Below are positions 8,422 through 16,156 of a DNA stretch of 64,000 bases, one piece after another. Origin of the DNA: Hominisplanchenecus murintestinalis (GTDB lineage: Bacteria; Bacillota; Clostridia; Lachnospirales; Lachnospiraceae); the NCBI GenBank assembly GCA_004793585.1, contig SRZB01000008.1, forward strand, positions 25,846 to 89,845. The letters are read 5' to 3'. The position numbers and the translations under genes are program-made. The notes under the pieces were generated by a model. The model saw nothing but the letters and a program-made list of their open reading frames with translations, searched no databases and was not told the origin of the DNA. How positions within the stretch are numbered: the first letter of the stretch is position 1; each line of letters starts with the position of its first letter.

Positions 8422-8434
8422 TTCACTTTTCCTC

Positions 8435-10033
8435 CTAATCCTCAATTTCAATATCCGCGTGGACAAATTTTTTGATAGCATCTTCCACACTGATTTTTGA
8501 TAAACGTCCTCCCACCAAATGTTCATCTGCTCTCAGGACGAATTTCACTTCTACATGTTTCCCCAATTTCCCCTCAATGATTTTCTCCAGCTCTTGCTTT
8601 TTCTCCTCACTGTTTAGATATGTCTCTCCTAAAAAGTCTGAAAACACTACAAATAGCCTTCCGTCATTTTCCTGAAACTTTGGCACTGCCTGGGCAAGAG
8701 TCTGCCGAAACCTCTGTCCCTCTGCTGACGCCACGATGCTGTTCCACAGCCGCATAACCTCCTGTAAGTCTTCCGGCGCCGCCATTTCCGGTTCTGCTTC
8801 CGGCTCATGGCTCTCCTGGCCGGCAGGCTGCCCTGTTTCCGGCCAAACACTCTGTATCGGCGCTGCCTGCACCATCCTTCCATTTTCCAGCTTTTTTTCC
8901 AGCGCGCGGATACGTTCTGCCATAGAAATCTCATCGTTCTCCATCTGAGGGCGGCACAGCTTAATCAAAGCCACTTCCAGCAGCACCCGCTTGGAAGCCG
9001 CATATTTCATCTGATTTGAAAGCTCAGAAAAAATGCGGATATACCGCATTAGCGTATCATTCCGCACCAGCCCCGCCTCTTCCCGCAAAGTCTCCAGATT
9101 TTCTGTGGACACATCTAATACATCCTCCATATCATCCGAAGATTTCAGGAGCAGCAGGTTCCTGAGATACCAGGTAAAATCTGTGACAAATTGTCCCAGT
9201 TCCCGCCCCTGCATAATTAAATCCTCCAGATGGGCAATCACCTGCACCACATTGTTTTCCAGAACCTCCCGCAGCAAACGGCCAAACTCTTCCGTATCCA
9301 CAGCTCCCAATACTTCAAGTACATGATCATAGGTAAGCTTCTGTCCCAAATAAAAGGCAATGCACTGATCCAGCAGGCTCAGCGCGTCACGCATAGAACC
9401 GTCCGCTTTCTTGGCAATATAGCGCAGCGCCTTCTCTTCCACCTCTACCTGTTCTTCATTCATCAGCTCCCGCATTCTGTCAGCAATCGTAGTCAGAGGA
9501 ATACGTTTAAAATCATAACGCTGACACCGAGACAGAATGGTAATCGGAATTTTATGTGCCTCCGTGGTAGCCAGGATAAAAATCACATAAGAAGGAGGTT
9601 CCTCTAACGTCTTTAGGAGCGCATTAAACGCTCCTATGGACAGCATATGAACCTCGTCAATGATATAGACCTTGTATTTGCCGCTGGTTGGTGAGTACGC
9701 GACTTCATCACGGATTTCCCGGATATTGTCTACGCCATTATTGGACGCGGCATCAATCTCGATTACATTCATTGAAGTGCCCGCCGCAATCGCCTTACAC
9801 GTCTCACACTCTCCGCAGGGATTTCCGTCCACCGGATGTTCACAGTTCACAGCCCGGGCCAAAATCTTTGCCACTGTAGTCTTTCCGGTACCCCTTGTGC
9901 CGCAGAACAAATAAGCATGGCCAATACGCTCTGCAGCGATCTGATTTTTTAAGGTTGTCACAATATGCTCCTGCCCCTTCACATCTGCAAAAGAGGCAGG
10001 ACGAAATTTACGATATAACGCAGTATAACTCAT
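8435..10033 (-). CDS. dnaX: DNA polymerase III subunits gamma/tau
   Basis: The gene encodes 532 residues of the clamp-loader ATPase. Domain I has the P-loop GTRGTGKT (45-52), a four-cysteine zinc module starting [16 protein letters not shown], the Walker B IIDEVHM (about 125-131), and the SRC sensor motif [12 protein letters not shown]. Domain III follows, then a Gln/Pro/Glu-rich linker (about 385-425) and a C-terminal domain for polymerase contact. I saw no A-rich slippery site of the Escherichia coli kind, so a shorter gamma form by frameshifting is not supported. The start ATG follows the pfkA stop by 3 bases, and GGAGATTGATGA is its binding site. Confidence 0.96.
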   Translation of the reverse strand: MSYTALYRKFRPASFADVKGQEHIVTTLKNQIAAERIGHAYLFCGTRGTGKTTVAKILARAVNCEHPVDGNPCGECETCKAIAAGTSMNVIEIDAASNNGVDNIREIRDEVAYSPTSGKYKVYIIDEVHMLSIGAFNALLKTLEEPPSYVIFILATTEAHKIPITILSRCQRYDFKRIPLTTIADRMRELMNEEQVEVEEKALRYIAKKADGSMRDALSLLDQCIAFYLGQKLTYDHVLEVLGAVDTEEFGRLLREVLENNVVQVIAHLEDLIMQGRELGQFVTDFTWYLRNLLLLKSSDDMEDVLDVSTENLETLREEAGLVRNDTLMRYIRIFSELSNQMKYAASKRVLLEVALIKLCRPQMENDEISMAERIRALEKKLENGRMVQAAPIQSVWPETGQPAGQESHEPEAEPEMAAPEDLQEVMRLWNSIVASAEGQRFRQTLAQAVPKFQENDGRLFVVFSDFLGETYLNSEEKKQELEKIIEGKLGKHVEVKFVLRADEHLVGGRLSKISVEDAIKKFVHADIEIED

Positions 10034-10036
10034 TCA

Positions 10037-11113
10037 TCAATCTCCGAAACTGATACCGATAAGCTTTGCTTCTTTAATCAGCTGATTATCCGGGTCAACC
10101 ATTTTCAGCTTTCCGGCCACATCCGCCAGCGGTACTTTCTTTACTTTTCCATTTACGATTCCAACCATGTAGCCATACTCATTATTCATAATCAGTTTTG
10201 CTGCCCCGGCTCCCAGCCTGGTGGAAAGCACTCTGTCATACGGACAAGGGCTTCCTCCGCGCTGCGTATGTCCCGGAACTGTAATACGTACTTCAATACC
10301 TGTCTTTTTCAGAATCTGGTCTGCCAGTTCATAAGAAACCGAAGGATATTTATAGTTCTTCATTTTTTCTTTTAATTCCTTCTTTGACAGCTTTGCATCT
10401 TTCTTAGAAATTGCGCCTTCCGCAACTGCCAGAATCGTAAAGCCTGCCCCTCTCTGCGCCCTGCGGTTGATAGCCTCCACGATTCTATCAATATCATACG
10501 GAATCTCCGGCAGAAGGATAATATCAGCGCCGCCTGCGATACCCGCATGGAGCGTCAGCCAGCCTACCTTATGTCCCATAACCTCTACCAGAAATACGCG
10601 GTTATGAGATGCTGCTGTGGTGTGGATACAGTCAATCGCGTCCGTCGCGATATCTACCGCGCTCTGAAAACCAAACGTCATATCTGTCCCATAAATATCA
10701 TTATCAATCGTCTTAGGCAAATGGATGATATTCAATCCTTCTTCTCTCAGCAGATTCGCCGTCTTTTGTGTCCCGTTTCCGCCCAGGATAACCAGACAGT
10801 CCAGACGCAGCTTATAATAATTTTGCTTCATTGCCTCTACTTTATCCAGGCCGTCAGCATCCGGCACACGCATCAATTTAAATGGCTGTCTTGATGTTCC
10901 CAGGATTGTGCCTCCTTTTGTCAGGATTCCTGAAAAATCCATTGAAGTCAGCATCCGGTAATCACCGTAAATCAAGCCCCTGTATCCATCGGCAAATCCG
11001 TAAACCTCCAGATCAGGCAGATTTGAGCTTAACCCTTTCACAACTCCGCGCATGGTGGCGTTCAATGCCTGACAGTCGCCGCCGCTTGTTAACAAACCGA
11101 TTCTCTTTTTCAT
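10037..11113 (-). CDS. pfkA: 6-phosphofructokinase, group III-like
   Basis: The 358-residue protein converts fructose 6-phosphate to the 1,6-bisphosphate. The N-terminal LLTSGGDCQALNA and the substrate-binding HTQRGGSPCPYDR are classic. The phosphoryl-donor motifs are mixed. GGNGT (N113-G114) keeps the glycine of ATP enzymes, while PKTIDND (K134) has the lysine typical of pyrophosphate enzymes and of the ATP-using actinobacterial group III. Asn replaces the usual Asp at 113. ATP is the more likely donor, but pyrophosphate use is not excluded. It is first in a pfkA-dnaX-ybaB-recR cluster and has its own promoter at 11204-11232. Confidence 0.92.
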   Translation of the reverse strand: MKKRIGLLTSGGDCQALNATMRGVVKGLSSNLPDLEVYGFADGYRGLIYGDYRMLTSMDFSGILTKGGTILGTSRQPFKLMRVPDADGLDKVEAMKQNYYKLRLDCLVILGGNGTQKTANLLREEGLNIIHLPKTIDNDIYGTDMTFGFQSAVDIATDAIDCIHTTAASHNRVFLVEVMGHKVGWLTLHAGIAGGADIILLPEIPYDIDRIVEAINRRAQRGAGFTILAVAEGAISKKDAKLSKKELKEKMKNYKYPSVSYELADQILKKTGIEVRITVPGHTQRGGSPCPYDRVLSTRLGAGAAKLIMNNEYGYMVGIVNGKVKKVPLADVAGKLKMVDPDNQLIKEAKLIGISFGD

Positions 11114-11186
11114 GACATGTCGTATTCCTTTCTTCCATTATTATCGTAGCTGTCCGCCTCACGTGCAGGGATTCCCTTCACCCTGG

Positions 11187-11232
11187 CGAAATAAGATGTT
11201 TTTATTATAACTTATTTCGACGGTTATCACAA
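11187..11232 (-). promoter_or_regulatory. pfkA promoter with dyad around the -10
   Basis: On the minus strand TTGTGA (11227-11232) and TATAAT (11204-11209) are 17 bases apart. The -10 is enclosed by a perfect 9-base dyad, CGAAATAAG (11211-11219 complement) and CTTATTTCG (11187-11195 complement), with 15 bases between the arms. The position fits a repressor operator covering the -10 and transcription start. Confidence 0.7.
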
Positions 11233-11300
11233 CTGTATTCTTTGAAAATCCGTATGTGGCGTGACGGCTCTGTATTTAAAATCTTCTTTAATGGAGCTGA

Positions 11301-11370
11301 TTTCAAATTGCGGTTTGGCGCTTACGCCGGACGGTTACAGAATCGGCAGTTCCCTGTGCTTACGCCGGCG
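11301..11370. repeat. Dispersed intergenic repeat, copy C, overlapping a gene end
   Basis: TTTCAAATTGCGGTTTG (11301) is followed by GCTTACGCCGGACGGTTACAG and a second CTTACGCCGG. The same arrangement occurs in tandem at 63841-63960. The right part lies inside the 3' end of the BASS transporter gene and encodes its last 11 residues and stop. Confidence 0.65.
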
Positions 11371-12282
11371 CATCCCCGCAAACAATGACCCTGCTATGTT
11401 ATGCCATACACTAAACACTGCGCCTGGCAGGGTCGCCATAGGATTTGCCGAAAAGTTCGCCGCTGCCAGCGATACCGCAAGCCCGCTATTCTGCATTCCT
11501 ACTTCAATAGCAATCGCCGTTGCCCTGGAATATTCGATGCTTAACACTTTCGCAAGCCCAAGCCCCATAACTGTACCAATCAGATTATGCAAAACCACCA
11601 CTCCCAGCACTAATAAACCGCTGCTGATAAGTTTCTCTTTATTATTTGCTACAATACCTGTAGTAATCATAACAATAGCAAGAACGGAAATCAGTGGAAA
11701 AATCTCCTGGACTTTCTTGATATATTTTCCAAATATTCTATGAAGCAGGATACCCAAAAGTACAGGAACCAGGACGAGCTTTACGACGGAAATGATCATG
11801 GCTGATAATGATACCTCCACCCATGCACCTCCCAGTCCATACACCAACATAGGGGTTACCAAAGGAGCCAGCAAAGTAGAAACGATGGTCATCCCCACGG
11901 AAAGAGGCACGTCCCCGCCCGCTATGTATGTAATCACATTACTCGCCGTACCGCCAGGACAGCAGCCTACCAAAATGACGCCAATCGCCAAATCTGGCGG
12001 AAGATTCAAAATTCTGCATAACAGCCAGGCGCCCAAGGGCATCACCGTGTACTGTGCCAGCGTGCCTGCCAGGATTTCTCTGGGCTTTGCAAATACTACT
12101 TTGAAATCCTCTGCTCTAATGGTCAGCCCCATACCAAACATTGCCGCCCCCAGAAAAAAAGAAGTATAGTCTGTCGCCCAGCTAATGAACGAAGGTTTCC
12201 AAAACGCCAGAGCCGAACCGATTAAGATAACTACGCTGATATATTTTGTCAGAAATGACGCTGCTTTCCCTATTTTCTTCAT
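11335..12282 (-). CDS. Bile acid:sodium symporter family transporter (PanS-like)
   Basis: A 315-residue membrane protein of the BASS family with about ten membrane segments. The conserved GCCPGGTASNVITYIAGGDVPLSV block is the family's crossover motif, and a second appears near EVGMQNSGLAVSLA. It overlaps the panC stop by four bases (ATGA), so it is co-translated with the pantothenate genes. A BASS member in Salmonella, PanS, moves ketopantoate. Together these suggest transport of pantoate, ketopantoate or pantothenate rather than bile acids. The basic C-terminus (RRRKHRELPIL) is encoded by a copy of a dispersed repeat, so the original end of the gene may have been replaced. Confidence 0.8.
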   Translation of the reverse strand: MKKIGKAASFLTKYISVVILIGSALAFWKPSFISWATDYTSFFLGAAMFGMGLTIRAEDFKVVFAKPREILAGTLAQYTVMPLGAWLLCRILNLPPDLAIGVILVGCCPGGTASNVITYIAGGDVPLSVGMTIVSTLLAPLVTPMLVYGLGGAWVEVSLSAMIISVVKLVLVPVLLGILLHRIFGKYIKKVQEIFPLISVLAIVMITTGIVANNKEKLISSGLLVLGVVVLHNLIGTVMGLGLAKVLSIEYSRATAIAIEVGMQNSGLAVSLAAANFSANPMATLPGAVFSVWHNIAGSLFAGMRRRKHRELPIL

Positions 12283-13124
12283 GGCATCACCTCATAGCTG
12301 AAATTGTCAATCAGCCTGGTTTTGCCAATGTAAACTGCCATAGCTACCAGAACATCACGTTCCACTTGCTCTACTGGCTGTAGGGTAATCGCATCTGTTA
12401 CAGAAATATAGTCAATCCGTGCCAACAGCTCCTCACAGATAATCTTCTCCATCTGCTGCACTACCATATCGCTGCTGCAGCCTTTGGCGATTACTTTTTG
12501 TCCCTGTTGTATCGCCCTGTATAAACAGAGCGCGGCTTTTCGCTCCTCCTTATTCAGATATGTGTTCCGCGACGACTTTGCCAAACCATCCTTCTCCCTG
12601 ACGATCGGGCAGCCTACGATGCGGATATCAAAGTTCAAATCCGCCACCATCTTCTTAATAATCGCCAGCTGCTGTGCATCTTTCTGTCCAAAATATGCAG
12701 TATCCGGTTCTACAATATGGAACAGCTTTGACACGACGGTACACACGCCCTGAAAATGAACCGGACGCGTTTTTCCGCATAGATTTTCTGACAGCGTGTG
12801 TATATTGACGTATGCACATGCGTCATGATACATTTCCTCCGGTTCCGGATGAAAGATTAAATCTGCACCGAGACTTTCACATAGAGCAGTATCATGTGCA
12901 AAATCCCGAGGATAATCTTCCAGATCCTCATTCGGTCCAAACTGTGTTGGATTCACAAAAACAGACACTACTACCCTGTCATTTTCTCTGCGGCATCTTT
13001 CAATCAAACTGCCGTGCCCCTCGTGCAGAAATCCCATAGTCGGCACCAGCCCAATGGTACACCCCGCTTTCTTCCATTCACGGATTTGTTCTCTGGTTTC
13101 TAAAATGGTTGTTGTTATTCTCAT
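12279..13124 (-). CDS. panC: Pantothenate synthetase
   Basis: The 281-residue enzyme joins pantoate and beta-alanine with ATP to give pantothenate, the precursor of coenzyme A. The nucleotidyl-transferase motif is MGFLHEGHGSLI, the HIGH equivalent, and the pantoate and ATP sites appear as FVNPTQFGPNEDLEDYPRD and FGQKDAQQL. The KSSRNTYL block is the KMSKS-like loop. AGAGGAGAC precedes the ATG. It follows panD by 54 bases and overlaps the BASS gene. No panB or panE was found in the window, so pantoate must come from genes elsewhere or from outside the cell. Confidence 0.96.
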   Translation of the reverse strand: MRITTTILETREQIREWKKAGCTIGLVPTMGFLHEGHGSLIERCRRENDRVVVSVFVNPTQFGPNEDLEDYPRDFAHDTALCESLGADLIFHPEPEEMYHDACAYVNIHTLSENLCGKTRPVHFQGVCTVVSKLFHIVEPDTAYFGQKDAQQLAIIKKMVADLNFDIRIVGCPIVREKDGLAKSSRNTYLNKEERKAALCLYRAIQQGQKVIAKGCSSDMVVQQMEKIICEELLARIDYISVTDAITLQPVEQVERDVLVAMAVYIGKTRLIDNFSYEVMP

Positions 13125-13178
13125 GTCTCCTCTTCCTTTTCTATGGATTTGAAGATAGCCTCTGTTCTGATTCTGCTG

Positions 13179-13598
13179 CTATTCCTCCTGCTCTCCTGCG
13201 CCGTGCCAGCCCATGTCCTTTAACAAACCATGCTTTTCATAGCTGGTAATCCGGCTAATTCTGTTCTCCTCGTCCACAAAAACTACGGAAGGTCTATGCT
13301 CCTTTGCTTCCCGCATATCATAACTGCCATATGCCATAATAATGATTTTGTCACCTACGCTTACACATCTTGCAGCCGCGCCATTCAGGCAAATCATACC
13401 GCTGCCCGGCTCACCACTGATCGTATATGTCTCAAAACGGCTTCCATTATTAATATCTACGATCTGGACTTTCTCATACTCCAGAATCCCGGCTGCATCC
13501 AGCAATTCTCCATCTACTGTAATGCTGCCCACATAATCAAGCTCTGCCTGAGATACCGTTGCCCGGTGAATTTTAGCTTTTAACATCTCTACTGTCAT
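13179..13598 (-). CDS. panD: Aspartate 1-decarboxylase proenzyme
   Basis: The 139-residue proenzyme decarboxylates aspartate to beta-alanine for PanC. It cleaves itself between Gly24 and Ser25, visible here in DYVGSITVD, and the new Ser25 becomes the pyruvoyl cofactor. Conserved KIHRATV at the start and [19 protein letters not shown] in the core complete the match. Numbering agrees with the Escherichia coli enzyme, which supports the ATG at 13598; a TAAGGAGCAGGA site precedes it. It is the first gene of the panD-panC-BASS operon. Confidence 0.96.
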   Translation of the reverse strand: MTVEMLKAKIHRATVSQAELDYVGSITVDGELLDAAGILEYEKVQIVDINNGSRFETYTISGEPGSGMICLNGAAARCVSVGDKIIIMAYGSYDMREAKEHRPSVVFVDEENRISRITSYEKHGLLKDMGWHGAGEQEE

Positions 13599-13791
13599 TC
13601 CTGCTCCTTACCTTTCTTTAAAGTCCCATGACTGTTCCTGATATCTGTGAGATGCCAGTCAGTCATATCGCCAAATCCTCTGTCTCATGCCCGCCGTTCC
13701 CGGTCGAACCACTGACAGCGCCCCGTTTGTGCGGAATACACAGCGAATCAGATAGAGTATAGTTTTAGAACAAATACTATCTCCGCAGAAC

Positions 13792-13800
13792 ATTATAACA
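13792..13800 (-). promoter_or_regulatory. Probable extended -10 promoter of panD-panC-BASS
   Basis: On the minus strand TGTTATAAT (13792-13800) is an extended -10 element. The -35 region 17 bases upstream (TTCGCA) is poor. The leader to panD would be about 185 bases. Confidence 0.5.
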
Positions 13801-13817
13801 CATTCCAGAGAAAATGC

Positions 13818-13869
13818 GAAGAACCTGGATGCGGATGGAGCCGTCGCCCCAAACACATCCAGGTTCTTC
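13818..13869 (-). terminator. Strong hairpin, probable terminator of the BlaI-type operon
   Basis: Perfect 14-base arms GAAGAACCTGGATG (13818-13831) and CATCCAGGTTCTTC (13856-13869) enclose 24 bases. On the minus strand GCATTTTCTCT follows, a short T-rich tail. It lies downstream of the secreted-peptide gene and just upstream of the pan promoter. Confidence 0.6.
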
Positions 13870-14102
13870 TATAAATAAAATAGGTGTTTAAATGTTGCAT
13901 ATATGATGAACCGCCCGAATATATTGAGAAAATAAGAAAGTTTTATATTCTTGGCAATTCCATATGCCTTTATCAAATGGTCCGAAAAATTTTCACTTTC
14001 TCCGAACCTTTGCATCCTTCAGGTAGGATGCCTCACTTTGCAATGATTATTATATTCACATAGTTTTAAATTACTGTATGTCAAATAAATATCATTAACT
14101 AT

Positions 14103-14333
14103 TTACGTCATATTTATCCATGCTGGATCTACCCAACATCCTTTTGTTTCATTCCAGCGACGGTACTGATACACACCATTGTAATATCTATACTTAGTAA
14201 CAATCTTATCTGCCCTCGGCTCTATAGTACTAGTTGCCTTAGGTGCACTCGCATTTACAGAAAAAGTTGGTGTTAAAGCGGACAGCATCAGAAACATAAT
14301 AGCAAAACACCCAAATTTCTTGATTCTATTCAC
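14103..14333 (-). CDS. Small secreted Tyr/Trp-rich peptide of unknown function
   Basis: The gene encodes 76 residues. The first 29 form a signal peptide: a basic start (MNRIKKFG), a hydrophobic core (CFAIMFLMLSALTPTF), and an end at VNASA. The mature part of about 45 residues is basic and aromatic: KYRYYNGVYQYRRW, then NETKGCWVDPAWI. It has a single Cys, so it cannot form an internal disulfide. It starts at the very end of the BlaR1-type gene (one-base contact at 14333), so it belongs to that operon and is probably translationally coupled. I do not recognise a family. A bacteriocin, a surface-binding peptide or a substrate/ligand of the membrane peptidase are all possible, without direct evidence. 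Confidence 0.7.
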   Translation of the reverse strand: MNRIKKFGCFAIMFLMLSALTPTFSVNASAPKATSTIEPRADKIVTKYRYYNGVYQYRRWNETKGCWVDPAWINMT

Positions 14334-15523
14334 TAATCTATATTTTCAACACGAAAGCCTTCTTCAATCATCCTCTGAGCATTTTTAAATGAAATTTCAG
14401 TTCTACTTCCATTAAATTGATCTGTAATATAATAACAATTTTCTTCATCCACTAATAACCAAGTATTATCCGGTGTACTTTCATAAATTACCTTCGTATT
14501 ATCAGTCATAATCTCCGACCTGGGAGTATCATACGCCGGCTGCCAGATAAACGAATAACTTAACAATAACGTACTGCCCATCACAATAGTAAATGCCACC
14601 CAGGATACTGCTTTCCGAATACCTGTTAATTCCTTCGGCGGGTCTGCAATTAACGCGAAACGTTTACTCAACTGCTTCTTTTTGTCCGCAGTCAACAGAC
14701 TTGTCGCCGTCAATGACTTCCTTGAGTCCTGCAGTTCTTTCATCCTGTATAATGAACTTTTCAGTGTGCCAAGATAATCTTTCTTCTCTTCATATCCGGC
14801 TTTTTCCATTACGACGGTATCGCATCGGATTTCCAGCATCTCATCCATCGATTCGCGTACCACTCCGGCAGATACGTTCCACCAAAAGATATCACATAAA
14901 AATTCCATGGCTATCTTTATTAAGGAATCTCTCTTACTGAAATGGGAACACTCATGAAGCAGAATATAATACATCTCTGTGTCCGTGTACTCTGCTTTGG
15001 GAAGCAGAATAATCGGTCTTCTCACTCCAAATCCCATCGGTACATCTGCCAAATTGGTGTAGCGCACCGAAAACCTCTTCTGACATTGCTTCTGGGAAGA
15101 CAACTGTTCCCAGACCCTGTCAAGCTGCTGCTTCTGTGTCTCATCCGGCCGGTCTGACAGCAGAGCCTGCCGCCAAAAATTCCGGTAACGACGATAAAAC
15201 CTGTAAATATGAATGATGCTTCCTATCAGCCAACATGCAACGACTACATGCACAAGTGAAAACTCCCATGAGCCGATACTGTATGTATCCAGGCATAATG
15301 CCCGGTATATTGGTGCATAAAGCTCTCTGTCTCCCACTATAATGGTGAACGGAAATTCTACTGGAAACAGAAAGCGGAAAATGCTGACGATATATACAGC
15401 AAAAATCATCTTAATACTTAAGTATCTTATTGTACGGGCATTCTTCTGTAACAAGGCGATGATACTAAATAATACTCCGCTCCATATGACTGCCATCACA
15501 AATGAAAAGAAAGTAAATTTCAT
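14333..15523 (-). CDS. BlaR1/MecR1-like M56 family membrane metallopeptidase
   Basis: The 396-residue membrane protein has several N-terminal membrane helices and a cytoplasmic zinc-protease domain with HECSH (in YILLHECSHFSKRDSL), the HExxH motif of family M56. A further membrane segment (VSWVAFTIVMGSTLLLSYSF) is followed by an extracellular tail of only about 70 residues ending MIEEGFRVENID. BlaR1 proper has a penicillin-binding sensor of about 250 residues there, and that is absent. So the signal is unlikely to be a beta-lactam bound in the classic way. It starts one base after the BlaI-type repressor gene and abuts the secreted-peptide gene. The expected role is to inactivate the repressor on receiving an outside signal. 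Confidence 0.85.
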   Translation of the reverse strand: MKFTFFSFVMAVIWSGVLFSIIALLQKNARTIRYLSIKMIFAVYIVSIFRFLFPVEFPFTIIVGDRELYAPIYRALCLDTYSIGSWEFSLVHVVVACWLIGSIIHIYRFYRRYRNFWRQALLSDRPDETQKQQLDRVWEQLSSQKQCQKRFSVRYTNLADVPMGFGVRRPIILLPKAEYTDTEMYYILLHECSHFSKRDSLIKIAMEFLCDIFWWNVSAGVVRESMDEMLEIRCDTVVMEKAGYEEKKDYLGTLKSSLYRMKELQDSRKSLTATSLLTADKKKQLSKRFALIADPPKELTGIRKAVSWVAFTIVMGSTLLLSYSFIWQPAYDTPRSEIMTDNTKVIYESTPDNTWLLVDEENCYYITDQFNGSRTEISFKNAQRMIEEGFRVENID

Positions 15524-15925
15524 TTATTGCTCCTTTAGTTTTTCAATAATACCCTCCAACTCCCTGATGATATCATCTTTATCTTCCTGTAACTCTGTTA
15601 CCATAGCTACTGCCACTTTAGGAATTGACTGTGCATCCAGCCCTCTTCCAACTGCGAAAAGCGCTACATATTCTTCTCTGGTAATTGAATATTTAAACTG
15701 ACGTGCATACTGCGTACCGCAACGCACATATCCGCACACCTCAATTGCATTTTTGTCCAATAATGACTTCAGCATAATAGGAAGATAATTATCACTCCAT
15801 GAATGTTCATCAGGAATTGCAAGAATTTCCACACTGGTCAGCGGTTTGTCCTGCTTCCAAAGCAATTCCATTAATTCTACTTCTTTGTCTGTAAGATGGT
15901 ATTTCTTATTTTTCTTTTTTAACAT
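15524..15925 (-). CDS. BlaI/MecI/CopY family transcriptional repressor
   Basis: The 133-residue protein has the winged-helix fold of BlaI/MecI. It shows HLTDKEVELMELLWKQDKPLTSVEI, a recognition region around SDNYLPIMLKSLLDKN, a wing near YVRCGTQYARQFKYSITREEY, and a C-terminal dimer helix rich in Glu and Lys. It is the first gene of an operon with the BlaR1-like peptidase and a small secreted peptide. A perfect dyad sits over the promoter -10 just upstream, which fits autoregulation. The start ATG follows a TAGAGGTTGATAGCTT leader. The regulated response is unknown because no beta-lactamase or penicillin-binding protein gene is nearby. Confidence 0.88.
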   Translation of the reverse strand: MLKKKNKKYHLTDKEVELMELLWKQDKPLTSVEILAIPDEHSWSDNYLPIMLKSLLDKNAIEVCGYVRCGTQYARQFKYSITREEYVALFAVGRGLDAQSIPKVAVAMVTELQEDKDDIIRELEGIIEKLKEQ

Positions 15926-15965
15926 AAGCTATCAACCTCTAATTATATAAGACTATGTTTTTCAT

Positions 15966-16004
15966 TTACTATTTCATTATATAGTAAGGCAAAGAAAACG
16001 TCAA
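15966..16004 (-). promoter_or_regulatory. Promoter with perfect dyad operator upstream of BlaI-type gene
   Basis: On the minus strand TTGACG (15999-16004) and TATAAT (15976-15981) are 17 bases apart. A perfect dyad TTACTAT-8-ATAGTAA (15966-15987) covers the -10. Size and position fit a BlaI-type repressor site. Further upstream AATATT occurs twice, 5 bases apart (about 16010-16026). Confidence 0.75.
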
Positions 16005-16109
16005 TACAAATATTGGTCAAATATTATTAAAAAACGTTATATTTTTTGCCTTTTCCCCATCTTTGGTATATTTTAACGTTTATTGTATTTTCCGTCAATA
16101 GATATTACC

Positions 16110-16147
16110 AAAAAATATTCTTCTTACGGGAAGGAATGTCCCTCCCG
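16110..16147. terminator. Terminator after infA
   Basis: CGGGAAGG (16127-16134) pairs with CCCTCCCG (16140-16147) with one mismatch. On the minus strand a T-run (16110-16115 complement) follows after an AAGAAGAATA spacer. T-rich sequence on the plus side (TTCTTTTTT) makes it usable in both directions. It ends the ribosomal cluster. Confidence 0.75.
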
Positions 16148-16156
16148 CGTTCTTTT

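Larger units (their letters stand above)
13599..14102. other. 504-base gap: pan operon leader plus AT-rich spacer
   Basis: No gene is supported here. The right part (13870-14102) is AT-rich, with one small hairpin, GCATCC/GGATGC near 14010-14030. The middle holds a strong hairpin, and the left part is the probable leader of panD, with an extended -10 promoter and weak inverted repeats. A 65-codon frame on the minus strand has no ribosome binding site and no protein character. Confidence 0.6.

Noticed and set aside
8435..8900. Programmed frameshift giving a gamma form of DnaX
   Set aside because: No A-rich slippery site followed by a hairpin was seen in the linker region.
13659..13856. 65-codon minus-strand frame in the panD-peptide gap
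   Set aside because: No binding site, no protein-like composition, and it overlaps the strong hairpin and the pan promoter.
14333..15925. Classic beta-lactam resistance regulator pair
   Set aside because: The penicillin-binding sensor domain is absent and no beta-lactamase or penicillin-binding protein gene is in the neighbourhood.
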